Below, piece after piece: positions 48,501 through 55,804 of a stretch of 64,000 nt of DNA. The notes beneath the pieces were generated by a model. That model made no database searches, was not told where the DNA came from, and worked only from the letters and a program-made list of their open reading frames with translations. Source of the stretch: Bacillus velezensis (GTDB lineage Bacteria > Bacillota > Bacilli > Bacillales > Bacillaceae); contig NZ_LLZC01000012.1 of the NCBI RefSeq assembly GCF_001461825.1, forward strand, positions 62,001 to 126,000. Reading direction: 5' to 3'. Position numbers and translations under genes: made by a program. The number at the start of each line of letters is the position of its first letter. Position 1 is the first letter of the stretch.

Positions 48501-48736
48501 TCATCTCACCTCCCGTACTTTATTAAATGCTGACAAGGAGGATTTTGCATCGGACAAGTACCCCATGGCAAGTCCACAATTTTTCATATGCAATTTCGTT
48601 TTTCTGATTTTTCCTGAATCCGCCTCAAATTGGAATGGCTAACCCTTTTTGAGCGGGGAAATCTATAAAAAAGAATTCAAAAACGATTCTTTTCTCAGGT
48701 CAATCGAGATGCATACATCTTTAGGGGGATTTCAGA

Positions 48737-49927
48737 ATGCTCGATGAAAAAACGATTGAAACCATTAAAAGCACAGTGCCGGTCTTAGAAGAGCATGGTG
48801 AAGAAATCACAGGCCGGTTTTATGACCTGCTGTTTCAGCATCACCCTGAGCTGCTGAATATCTTTAATCAGACAAATCAAAAGAAAAAAACACAGCGTAC
48901 GGCCTTGTCGAATGCTGTGATCGCGGCCGCAGCCAATATTGACCGGCTGGAAAACATAGTCCCCGTCGTCAAACAAATCAGCCATAAGCACCGGAGTATC
49001 GGTGTTAAGCCCGAGCATTACCCAATCGTTGGAAAGTACTTGTTAATCGCGATAAAGGATGTGCTAAAAGACGGGGCCGCTCCTGAGGTCATTCAGGCAT
49101 GGGAAAAAGCATACGGCGTCATTGCAGACGCTTTTATCGGAATTGAGAAGGACATGTACGAACAAGCGGAAACGCAAAAAGGCGGCTGGAAAGACTATAA
49201 GGCGTTTACAATTGATAAAAAGGTAAAAGAAAGCAAGGAGATAACGTCGTTTTATTTAAAACCGGAAGACGGACAAGTTCTCCCCGAATTCAAAGCGGGG
49301 CAGTATATCAGTGTAAAAGTATACATTCCGGACACGGGATATACGCATATCCGCCAGTACAGCTTATCCGACGTGTCCGGTGAGGATTATTACCGGATTT
49401 CCGTGAAAAAAGAAGGGGTTGTTTCCTCATATCTGCATGACCAATTACACGAAAAGGATTCAATTGAGATCAGCGCTCCGGCCGGGGATTTCGTATTAGA
49501 CCCTGATTCTAAAAAGAATCTGGTTCTCATCAGTGCCGGTGTCGGAATTACCCCGATGATCAGCATGTTAAAGACGGTTGCCAAAACCCAGCCGCAGCGA
49601 AACGTTCTCTTTATCCATGCGGCAAGGAGCGGAGAGTATCATGCGTTGCGGCATGAAGCAGAAGAAGCCGCGGAACACTCATCCGTTGACACCCTCTTTA
49701 TTTACAGCGAGCCGTCCGAACAAGACCGTTCAGAAAACATTCGTTTTCGGGAAGGCCGGATTGACAAACAGCTGTTAGAAGAAGTGATGACAGATAAAGA
49801 TGCTGATTTTTACCTGTGCGGATCACCGTCGTTCATTAAAGAAATGAAAAAGCTGATTTCTGAATTCAATACACCGCCGGAATCCATTCACTATGAATTA
49901 TTCGAACCCCAGCTGAGTATGGTGTGA
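48737..49927 (+). CDS. hmp: Flavohaemoglobin Hmp (nitric oxide dioxygenase)
   Basis: A 396-residue fusion of globin (1-140; the proximal-His region is SHKHRSIGVKPEHYPIVG), FAD-binding (about 150-260; HIRQYSLSD) and NAD-binding domains (LVLISAGVGITPMISML; FYLCGSPSFIKEM). It oxidises nitric oxide to nitrate. In B. subtilis hmp is controlled by NsrR and ResD. The element AGATGCATACATCT (48708-48721), just before the ribosome binding site, could be a degenerate NsrR site. ATG at 48737 behind TTTAGGGGG. The last conserved-type gene before phage debris. Confidence 0.93.
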   Translation: MLDEKTIETIKSTVPVLEEHGEEITGRFYDLLFQHHPELLNIFNQTNQKKKTQRTALSNAVIAAAANIDRLENIVPVVKQISHKHRSIGVKPEHYPIVGKYLLIAIKDVLKDGAAPEVIQAWEKAYGVIADAFIGIEKDMYEQAETQKGGWKDYKAFTIDKKVKESKEITSFYLKPEDGQVLPEFKAGQYISVKVYIPDTGYTHIRQYSLSDVSGEDYYRISVKKEGVVSSYLHDQLHEKDSIEISAPAGDFVLDPDSKKNLVLISAGVGITPMISMLKTVAKTQPQRNVLFIHAARSGEYHALRHEAEEAAEHSSVDTLFIYSEPSEQDRSENIRFREGRIDKQLLEEVMTDKDADFYLCGSPSFIKEMKKLISEFNTPPESIHYELFEPQLSMV

Positions 49928-49960
49928 TGGAAGAAGGAAGGACGATGATTTTAATGTATG

Positions 49961-49986
49961 AAGCACCCGGATTGGGTGCTTTTTTA
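49961..49986 (+). terminator. Terminator after hmp
   Basis: AGCACCC (49962-49968) and GGGTGCT (49974-49980) with a following T-tract. The sequence after it (GCTTTTTTATTCTCTTGCAA) resembles the repeats at 52770 and 53955. Confidence 0.8.
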
Positions 49987-50032
49987 TTCTCTTGCAAGGA
50001 ACGATTGAATTAAGTGCCGCCGCATGTTAAAA

Positions 50033-50336
50033 ACACATGAGCCGAGAGTTGGATATTAGCGTGATTGCTCTCAGTCAGCTTTCTCACGGGGCGTTGAACA
50101 GCGGCAGGATAAACGACCGATGATGTCAGACATAAGAGAATCGGGACACATTGAACAGGACGCGGATGTCATTGGGGTTCTTTATCGGGATGATTATTAC
50201 GACAAGGAAAGTGAGAGCAAAAATTTATTGAGATCAAATAGGCAAGCAGCGAAACGGCCCGGTCGGAACTGTTTCACTCGTGTTCATCAAAGAGTACGGG
50301 CTTTTTGTCAACTTGGAGCGGCGTTTTGACGATTAG
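50033..50336 (+). pseudogene. Phage DnaB-type replicative helicase, C-terminal fragment with frameshifts
   Basis: Translation in shifting frames gives a typical DnaB C-terminus: [14 protein letters not shown] in one frame, then [20 protein letters not shown] and [20 protein letters not shown] in the next, and finally [16 protein letters not shown] before TAG. At least two indels break it and the N-terminal two thirds are missing. The gene would have been the helicase of a resident phage. Its end overlaps the next small phage ORF by 11 bases, preserving the original packing. Confidence 0.8.
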
Positions 50337-50521
50337 AGATTGGTATGAAGCAGCGCTCCGAAACAATTATTACTCACTTATCCTGCTGATCGAATTTTTG
50401 GTGTGCGAGAAAAAAAACGGTGCGGCTGCAGGATTCGGAAGAGGTGCTGAATTTTTATTTACAAGAGAAATTTAAAGACGGGATGAACGCTTATTTGTTG
50501 GTATACGAACAACGGATTTAA
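50326..50521 (+). pseudogene. Small phage-type protein split by an A8 tract
   Basis: A TTG at 50326 behind TTGGAGCGG starts TIRDWYEAALRNNYYSLILL. At the run of eight A (50410-50417) the frame leaves the coding path. With seven A the product continues as TVRLQDSEEVLNFYLQEKFK to a TAA at 50519, giving 64 residues. It is either a frameshift mutation or a site of slippage. I do not recognise the family; position suggests an early phage gene between the helicase and xtrA. Confidence 0.65.
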
Positions 50522-50534
50522 AGGAGGAAACAGT

Positions 50535-50727
50535 ATGAGATTAATCAGTTTAGATCATATAAAGAGATAAACTTGTCATAGACACGACACAGTACGGTTA
50601 CTTTGCGGTTATTCTATCCAATGGAGCTGCAAGGATGGCTCCGCTCCCCACATACAGGGAAACAAAGATAATTACAAATCATGGCAAGATCACCCGCGTT
50701 AAATGGGACGAAGGAGAATTGTTTAAT
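50535..50727 (+). pseudogene. XtrA-like phage protein, frameshifted
   Basis: An ATG at 50535 behind AAGGAGGAAA starts MRLISLDHIKR and then meets TAA. The next frame continues with KLVIDTTQYGYFAVILSNGA and TKIITNHGKITRVKWDEGEL, matching the XtrA protein of PBSX and its skin-element relative. The natural stop after ELF is also shifted. XtrA has no known function; it lies before xpf in PBSX, the same order as here. Confidence 0.72.
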
Positions 50728-50857
50728 TGGATACAAGTCCAAGACGGAAAGCCTGCGGACACTGATCATTGTACAGAATTACTGTGCTCTGATTGGTGTC
50801 CGTTTTTTTGTTTTCCGGAAGCGGCTTATTTAAGGGGAATTAAACAGGAGGAAACAT

Positions 50858-51351
50858 ATGTAAGATTTAATCATTGAATATAAAAGCGCATTGAAAGATG
50901 TACCGGCAGTTATCGGAGGTTGCTGACAGTCTCTTAACCGCTGAACAAAACAGCGATAAAAAGATTATTGGCGGCATGATAAGCGACATTGAATACAATC
51001 GAATGGCTGCAGAACGGAAGACAACCCGGCGCCCGCCGTGGTGCTGATCGCAGGGATGCGTATAAAAGGACGATCCTTTCTGATCCGCGTTTAATTGATG
51101 CGCTGCCGGAAGAATATGCAATCGTTCAGGACCCTGATGGAGAGGCAAGCGATTGGAACAGGGAAAGAATAGCGATCTTTATCTGTACTGACAGACCCCG
51201 AGAAAGATATTTTTATCATGCACGCTGTGCAAAATATGTTTATGAAGAAATAGCTGCTTTACTCAATATAAAAAAAGGAACCGTCCAAAAGAATATTGAA
51301 CGATCCCTCTTAAAAATGAAAAATAGAGCAAATGACAGCCTTTTTGTTTAG
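50858..51351 (+). pseudogene. Xpf-like phage sigma-factor-type regulator, nonsense and frameshifted
   Basis: ATG TAA at 50858 shows an in-frame stop at codon 2 where CAA (Gln) is expected, followed by DLIIEYKSALKDV. After a shift MYRQLSEVADSLLTAEQNSD and IIGGMISDIEY follow; another shift gives IEWLQNGRQPGARRGADRRD and, after a local out-of-frame stretch, a sigma-region-4 helix-turn-helix (EEIAALLNIKKGTVQKNIER). The reading is that of Xpf/YqaQ, the activator of late PBSX genes. It cannot make a full product. Confidence 0.78.
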
Positions 51352-51369
51352 CTTAACAGGCTGTCTTTT

Positions 51370-51786
51370 TTATGATGATCTTTTATTAATGCCAAGCCGC
51401 TCACGTAATGCAAATTGAAGAAGCTGCGAAAAGTTTACACCTTCTTTTTCTGCTGCTTCCGCCAGCCATTTAGGTACAGTAAGTGTCTTTTTCACCGCTT
51501 TGTTTTCCATTTCATCACGGACAATATCTGTCCAGGCGCTTACCATAACAACAAAACCGGTTGCCGGCACTTTGATATATTTTGGAGCGGAGGGGGAAGG
51601 GATGTCTTCGCCGTCTTCTTCCATGCCATATAGAAAGCCTTCGAGCGCATCTTTTGCCATGATCATAGCATCATCCACGTTCTCGCCTTCTGAAATGCAG
51701 CCGGGTAAATCGGGAAAGGTAATTGTGTAGCCGTCGCTTCCGTTTTCTCCTGCATCAAAAATCGCCGGAAATAAATACTTTGCCAT
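51370..51786 (-). CDS. hicB: HicB-family antitoxin
   Basis: A 138-residue HicB protein. The N-terminal HicB-like fold (YTITFPDLPGCISEGENVDDA) folds as a partial dsRBD-like domain and binds HicA; a C-terminal ribbon-helix-helix/HTH region (KTLTVPKWLAEAAEKEGVNFSQLLQFALRERLG) binds the operator. ATG at 51786 behind AAGGAGG. The toxin gene upstream is broken, so this is an orphan antitoxin here; it may still regulate its own promoter or neutralise HicA from elsewhere. Confidence 0.85.
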   Translation of the reverse strand: MAKYLFPAIFDAGENGSDGYTITFPDLPGCISEGENVDDAMIMAKDALEGFLYGMEEDGEDIPSPSAPKYIKVPATGFVVMVSAWTDIVRDEMENKAVKKTLTVPKWLAEAAEKEGVNFSQLLQFALRERLGINKRSS

Positions 51787-51807
51787 ATATATAAAACCTC
51801 CTTACAA

Positions 51808-51981
51808 GGGGGTTGTTTAAGTATAGAATTTAGTGTGCTGGGTTTGAAGTCTTTTTTGGATGTGGGACTGTTACCGTGCCCGGTTTGGTTGGATGTTAAA
51901 GTGGTGATGACTACCAACAACCCGCTTTAAATACCACCCATCTTTTGTAAGTATCTTTATGATATCTCTTGAAGACTTCAT
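51808..51981 (-). pseudogene. hicA: hicA mRNA-interferase toxin, two frameshifts
   Basis: An ATG at 51981 behind GAAGGGAGGG starts MKSSRDIIKILTKDGWYLKR, then VVGSHHHF, the HicA dsRBD-like fold with its catalytic histidine. The frame is lost after HHF (two A where three are expected) and again in an A run, with HPTKPGTVTVPHP and DFKPSTLNSILKQ readable in other frames. The toxin is inactive as read. Gene order hicA-hicB is the usual one. Confidence 0.75.
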
Positions 51982-52162
51982 GTTTCCCTCCCTTCATATA
52001 TATTAAGAGACATATTATTTATACGTGTCGATACTTATTTTATAAAAAAAGCATTTTTGTCTTACTTGAGACTAATTTATGAAAAGAACTTTCGTTCGAC
52101 AAATTTCGTAAATGGTTTCATTGTCATGCTCTTTTGCCGATAAAAGGGATTGAGGTGATAAT

Positions 52163-52735
52163 ATGCAAAACCATTCGTTGATGGAAGCGAAAGAAATATC
52201 GAAATACCTAGAAAAAAGATACGGGAAACCCTATAAAGAAAATCTGACCATTCAGCAAGTTGTTAAAGAAGCATTAAAAAGAGATCACAGTGAAGAGCAA
52301 TTGAAACTGATGGTTAATAGATTAGATTCGAATCTCAATGTTTCAAATGATCTAAGCTCTCTTACAACTATTCCTTTTACATTACTTACATCAGCTCTTG
52401 CCGCAGTGCTTAGTGTCTTTGTTGTTATGTTCACTTTCTATTTCAATACTACTAATAGTTTTTCCAACACTATGTTACAAAAGGATAAAGAAAATAAGAT
52501 AAATCCTGGAGACATCCTTAATACTATTATTGAAATTGGAATGCAACTAGTTTCGCCAATATTTTATTTTAGTATTATTATGACTCTTATAATGTTTGGG
52601 ACGTGGGGGTGGCTCACAACTAAAAGTAAGAGATATTATGAACAGCAGCGGGGTTTTAAGTTGTTATTAGACGAAGTAATGGAAGAGTTTAAAAAAGAAT
52701 CTAAAAAAGAATCTAAAGAAGAATCTAAAGGATAG
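52163..52735 (+). CDS. Unknown membrane protein with charged repeat tail
   Basis: A 190-residue protein. Residues 1-60 are soluble and helical (KEISKYLEKRYGKPYKEN), two membrane helices lie near 66-92 (IPFTLLTSALAAVLSVFVVM) and 124-148 (SPIFYFSIIMTLIMFGTWGW), and the tail ends in three KESK-type repeats encoded by 12-bp direct repeats. ATG at 52163 behind TTGAGGTG. AT-rich, unlike the core genes. I do not recognise it; a phage or defence-related membrane effector is possible but not shown. Confidence 0.7.
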   Translation: MQNHSLMEAKEISKYLEKRYGKPYKENLTIQQVVKEALKRDHSEEQLKLMVNRLDSNLNVSNDLSSLTTIPFTLLTSALAAVLSVFVVMFTFYFNTTNSFSNTMLQKDKENKINPGDILNTIIEIGMQLVSPIFYFSIIMTLIMFGTWGWLTTKSKRYYEQQRGFKLLLDEVMEEFKKESKKESKEESKG

Positions 52736-52749
52736 GCATTGGACAGTTG

Positions 52750-52777
52750 GCATCATTCTACGGGATGGTGCTTTTTT
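52750..52777 (+). terminator. Terminator after the unknown membrane protein
   Basis: GCATCATTC pairs with GGATGGTGC (one G-U) and is followed by six T. The downstream 38 bases recur at 53955. The rest of the 300-base gap to 53050 holds an imperfect hairpin (GGGTGT...GCACCC near 52998-53022) and nothing else clear. Confidence 0.65.
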
Positions 52778-52807
52778 ATATTCTCTGTAAACTGCTTCCG
52801 GTAAATC
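52770..52807 (+). repeat. 38-bp repeat, copy 1
   Basis: It matches 53955-53992 at 35 of 38 positions (core TATATTCTCTG-AAACTGCTTCC). The two copies flank the small-membrane/secreted protein cassette in direct orientation. Confidence 0.8.
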
Positions 52808-53049
52808 AGTCGTTGATATTTACTGATTTTGTTTCCATGTAGTTAATAAGAATCATTTATTATGCTCTACCATTTTTCCGCCTCTAATAATGTGTTAACA
52901 TGTTTTTAATAAATCATTATCTTTACAGCTAGTACAAGAAAAAAACAAATTGTTAGAAAGTTGCAAGTAGAAAAAATATTTAATATTTTATAAAATGTGG
53001 GTGTACTTAAAAACAAGCACCCGGAATTATGCAGATTGGAGAAATCAAA

Positions 53050-53226
53050 ATGACTAATAAGAAAATTATCTTTGACATTATTATGTACATTATTTTCGGT
53101 GGGGTAAGTGTTTACTTATTTTCGCAAACTAATTTTGGAACAGGTGCGTTGATTTGTATTATCGTAATTTATCTTGCTGTTATCGCGTATAAAGTCAAAC
53201 AGTTAGTCAGTCGGGCTGATTCTTAG
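53050..53226 (+). CDS. Small two-helix membrane protein
   Basis: A 58-residue protein, almost all hydrophobic: IIFDIIMYIIFGGVSVYLF and ALICIIVIYLAVIAYKV form two membrane helices joined by a short polar turn. The ATG at 53050 is preferred because TTGGAG is 8-9 bases upstream; an in-frame ATG at 53029 lacks a site. It ends 23 bases before the secreted protein gene, so co-expression is likely. Size and placement fit an immunity or processing partner, but this is inference. Confidence 0.65.
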   Translation: MTNKKIIFDIIMYIIFGGVSVYLFSQTNFGTGALICIIVIYLAVIAYKVKQLVSRADS

Positions 53227-53249
53227 GGTGCGTTAAGGGGGATTAGTAA

Positions 53250-53930
53250 GTGAAAAGGAAAAAATTTTTGGCCGGGGTTTTGGCTGCGTCAATCGCTTCA
53301 GGTACAGTTTTACCAACAAGTTCTGCGTTTGCTGAAAGCATTCAAGCACCTTCCTATGAACAGTTAAATAAGGATTTTAAAATCACAAGTGAAGTAATTA
53401 AGGATGACGGCAAACTAGTGGAGATTCAATACGCTAAACAAGGTGAGAAACACAAAGCTGTGCTTAATGCAAAAGATCATACTGTTAAAGTGGACGGTGA
53501 AGTACAAAAAGGTTTGAACTATGATTTTGATGAAAAGAAAGCAGAGATAGCAAATGGCACTCAAAATTCATCAGCGACAGATACATTCACAACAATGGCC
53601 GCGAAACCAAAGGCAGGATATAAGTATGTTGGAACGGTGTCTGGTCATACAAAAGAGTCTAAAAATGCAGTCACCTTAGTGGGATCTTTATTTGGAACAA
53701 TTCCTGGGCTTGGATGGGGTGCTAAGGCTGCAGGTGTCTTGTTTGCTTACTGGACCAAAGAACGAATCCCTGATGCTTATTACAAATATGATTTGTATGA
53801 AAAAGGTGCAATGACTAACTCATGGTATCAATATACTACAACTCAATTTTTTGAAGATAAAGCACATAAAAAGCCGATGGGTAAACCTTGGACAAGTAGC
53901 CCAACAAAAATCGACTTGCCTAATAGCTAA
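53250..53930 (+). CDS. Secreted protein with hydrophobic Gly-rich core, bacteriocin-like
   Basis: A 226-residue protein. The N-terminus is a clear Sec signal peptide (KRKKF, hydrophobic stretch, cleavage likely after SSAFA near residue 28). Residues about 29-115 form a hydrophilic propeptide-like region; a conserved-looking C-terminal part (about 120-226) begins PKAGYKYVGTVSGHTK and contains a Gly-rich hydrophobic segment (LFGTIPGLGWGAKAAGVLF). No cysteine is present in the mature part. GTG start behind AAGGGGG. It might be a bacteriocin or cell-surface effector; I cannot assign a family with certainty. Confidence 0.7.
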   Translation: MKRKKFLAGVLAASIASGTVLPTSSAFAESIQAPSYEQLNKDFKITSEVIKDDGKLVEIQYAKQGEKHKAVLNAKDHTVKVDGEVQKGLNYDFDEKKAEIANGTQNSSATDTFTTMAAKPKAGYKYVGTVSGHTKESKNAVTLVGSLFGTIPGLGWGAKAAGVLFAYWTKERIPDAYYKYDLYEKGAMTNSWYQYTTTQFFEDKAHKKPMGKPWTSSPTKIDLPNS

Positions 53931-53936
53931 CTGGGA

Positions 53937-53962
53937 AAGCAGGTGTTTAAGCCTGCTTTTTT
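53937..53962 (+). terminator. Terminator after the secreted protein gene
   Basis: AAGCAGG pairs with CCTGCTT around TGTTTAAG, followed by TTTT. Confidence 0.7.
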
Positions 53963-53992
53963 ATATTCTCTGCAAACTGCTTCCAATAAATC
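53955..53992 (+). repeat. 38-bp repeat, copy 2
   Basis: Direct repeat of 52770-52807, 35 of 38 identical. It follows the hairpin after the secreted protein gene (AAGCAGG...GCCTGCTTTTTT, 53937-53962). Confidence 0.8.
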
Positions 53993-54065
53993 TCGGAAAT
54001 ACGAATGGCGGTTAACAGTCTGAGGACGGGGGGCAGTTTAGAAAGAATATGATTGGAGGGATTAC

Positions 54066-54266
54066 ATGAAAACAATTAATTAAGCCTTTGAGGAATTAGG
54101 AAAGAATCTAAGGTGTGCGGCTGAAAGGATGCCAACACCCAAACCGCTATCCACAGAAGCTTTTATTATGTTGAGTAAAGGAGATAGAGCATGGAAACAA
54201 TTTATGCGCACCCATTTGAGACGTCATGGTTTATTTCGCTCACGTTCTTCTGTTTATCGTGTGTAG
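54066..54266 (+). pseudogene. Small phage protein with an in-frame ochre codon
   Basis: An ATG at 54066 behind TTGGAGGG reads MKTIN, then TAA at 54081-54083, then continues in the same frame as AFEELGKNLRCAAERM to KGDRAWKQFMRTHLRRHG and a TAG at 54264. A single C-to-T change (CAA to TAA) explains the break. The 66-codon frame is otherwise intact. It lies before an HNH gene, as small genes do in phage packaging regions. Family not recognised. Confidence 0.6.
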
Positions 54267-54297
54267 TCTGTTCAGGTAAATCAGAAAAGGAATAAGC

Positions 54298-54571
54298 ATG
54301 GCAAGGCAACGTGATGAGTTAGACAAAATCTATAATACAGCACGCTGGAAGCGGGTAAAAAAAGCCGTTCTAATTAGGGACGGCTATTTGTGTTGTGAGT
54401 GACGTCGTCGTGGATTAATAGGAGACAAATACGGTCCACAATCTCATCACATTAAGAGATGATCCAAGCGGGGCATTTGATCTTGATAATCATAAAACGA
54501 TCTGTTTAAAGTGCCACAACAGGAGGAACCCGGAAAGAAGCGGTGGGGAGAAGGAAAAAACGATTATATGA
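54298..54571 (+). pseudogene. Phage HNH endonuclease, nonsense and frameshifted
   Basis: An ATG at 54298 reads DELDKIYNTARWKRVKKAVL then IRDGYLCCE and TGA where the second zinc cysteine (TGC) is expected. It continues RRRGLIGDKYGPQSHHIKR, hits TGA, and in another frame gives DLDNHKTICLKCHNRRNPER. These are the CxxC, HH and CxxCHN parts of packaging-associated HNH nucleases that sit next to terminase genes. The terminase itself is missing. Its tail overlaps the toxin-tail ORF that follows. Confidence 0.78.
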
Positions 54572-55088
54572 AAGTAACACTTATAGCGGAAAATATGGAA
54601 GGGTTTTTCTCCATAATAGAGAATTTTTAGGGAAGGATATTAAAGCAGGTAAATCATATTCAAAGTCGTATTATCCTAAAAAGACAAAGTTTTTTATGTC
54701 CCAACATACTTCGATAGCCGGCTGGAAAGGTTCACTTCCTGATACTTCAACTGGAACATTGGCTCCTGCTCTTGCGAATAAAATAGCAATGCTGTATCCA
54801 GAGATAATAAATACTCACAGCAAAAAAACAATGCCCTTACCGGCTAAAGCAAATTTCCCGGCTGTACCTGTCGATAAAAGAGCTAAATGGGATAGCAGAA
54901 CGGATCGAGGTAACTATATAAAGAAGTACATCGACACATACGGTGATCCGAAGTGGAATTGGAGTTCATTCGATATTCACCATGTGCTTCCGCTAAAGTA
55001 TGGGGGAAAAAATAACTTTAATAATTTGTATCCTCTCCCTCGTGATATGCACCAAAATCTATTAAATCCTTGGAGGGATAAATATTAA
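54543..55088 (+). CDS. HNH nuclease toxin C-terminal region (polymorphic toxin tail)
   Basis: A 181-residue ORF from GTG 54543. The C-terminal third carries an HNH/Endo VII-like motif: FDIHHVLPLKYGGKNNFNNL then PRDMHQ, with the paired histidines and Asn expected for a toxin nuclease. No LXG or other delivery domain precedes it, and its 5' end overlaps an HNH pseudogene, so it is probably the cut-off tail of a larger toxin. Start and expression are uncertain because no ribosome binding site is clear. The next gene is a SUKH immunity protein, the usual partner. Confidence 0.65.
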   Translation: MGRRKKRLYESNTYSGKYGRVFLHNREFLGKDIKAGKSYSKSYYPKKTKFFMSQHTSIAGWKGSLPDTSTGTLAPALANKIAMLYPEIINTHSKKTMPLPAKANFPAVPVDKRAKWDSRTDRGNYIKKYIDTYGDPKWNWSSFDIHHVLPLKYGGKNNFNNLYPLPRDMHQNLLNPWRDKY

Positions 55089-55106
55089 TAAGTAAGAGGT
55101 GGCTCA

Positions 55107-55664
55107 ATGGCAGTTTTTGTTGAAAAAACGCTCCAAGGTCTAAAAGAATTAATTGATGAAAAAGGCCGCTTAAAAATTTTAGGGAATGAAGGAACTCTTT
55201 TAGAAACAGAATGTACTTTTTCTAAAGGTGCAACAGATCTGGAGATTGAGAGTTTTGAGAAGAAAATAAAAGTCTCACTTCCTGAAGATTATAAAACCTT
55301 TTTAAAATTGCATAACGGAGCCAGAATATTTGATTTGTTGATTTACGGTGAGAATGTAGGTGGGGGGTTGCATATTCTTAATTTAGAAGAGATTGAAAAG
55401 TATATGCAAAATGGTTTTTTAAAGCCTCAGTTTATTCCCGTCGCACATCTGTTAGACGGATGTTATTTGTTAATTGACAAAACCAAAATATCCACAGATC
55501 CAAACTATTTATGGTTCCACGGATTTGTCGAGTATGAACCAATGCAACTTAATTTTGAGATATTTTTAGATAGGTATATTTTATCTCAGGGATCAAGTTT
55601 TTGGGAATGGAATATCTACACTGCTGAGAATTATTATAGGACTCACCAGGGTGATGAGGATTAA
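55107..55664 (+). CDS. SMI1/KNR4 (SUKH) family immunity protein
   Basis: A 185-residue SUKH-superfamily protein: IESFEKKIKVSLPEDYKTFL and LHNGARIFDLLIYG are the family pattern (xPxDYxxFLxxHNG). SUKH proteins neutralise partner toxins, often nucleases of contact-dependent systems. ATG at 55107 behind AAGAGGTGG, 18 bases after the toxin tail, so the pair is coupled. The immunity gene looks intact. It could protect against the same toxin delivered by relatives. Confidence 0.8.
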   Translation: MAVFVEKTLQGLKELIDEKGRLKILGNEGTLLETECTFSKGATDLEIESFEKKIKVSLPEDYKTFLKLHNGARIFDLLIYGENVGGGLHILNLEEIEKYMQNGFLKPQFIPVAHLLDGCYLLIDKTKISTDPNYLWFHGFVEYEPMQLNFEIFLDRYILSQGSSFWEWNIYTAENYYRTHQGDED

Positions 55665-55775
55665 CCTTTCCTACAGTTGGGTTGGTTCATTTTTACTATT
55701 AGACTTCGATTTGAACTTTTAAAAATAGGTTTAATTTAAGAGACGAACCGATTAATTGGTGTATAGAGGATTTAT

Positions 55776-55804
55776 AAAAAGCGCAGATACTCTGCGCTTT
55801 TTTA
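55776..55804. terminator. Bidirectional terminator before ywdH
   Basis: AAAAAGCGCAGA pairs with TCTGCGCTTTTTT around a TAC loop. Confidence 0.85.

Noticed and set aside
48708-48721. NsrR operator before hmp
   Set aside because: AGATGCATACATCT is an inverted repeat but shorter than the NsrR consensus. Kept as a remark under hmp, not as a site.
52998-53022. Hairpin GGGTGT...GCACCC as a terminator or riboswitch
   Set aside because: The stem is 6 bp with a long A-rich loop and no T-tract. Too weak to call.
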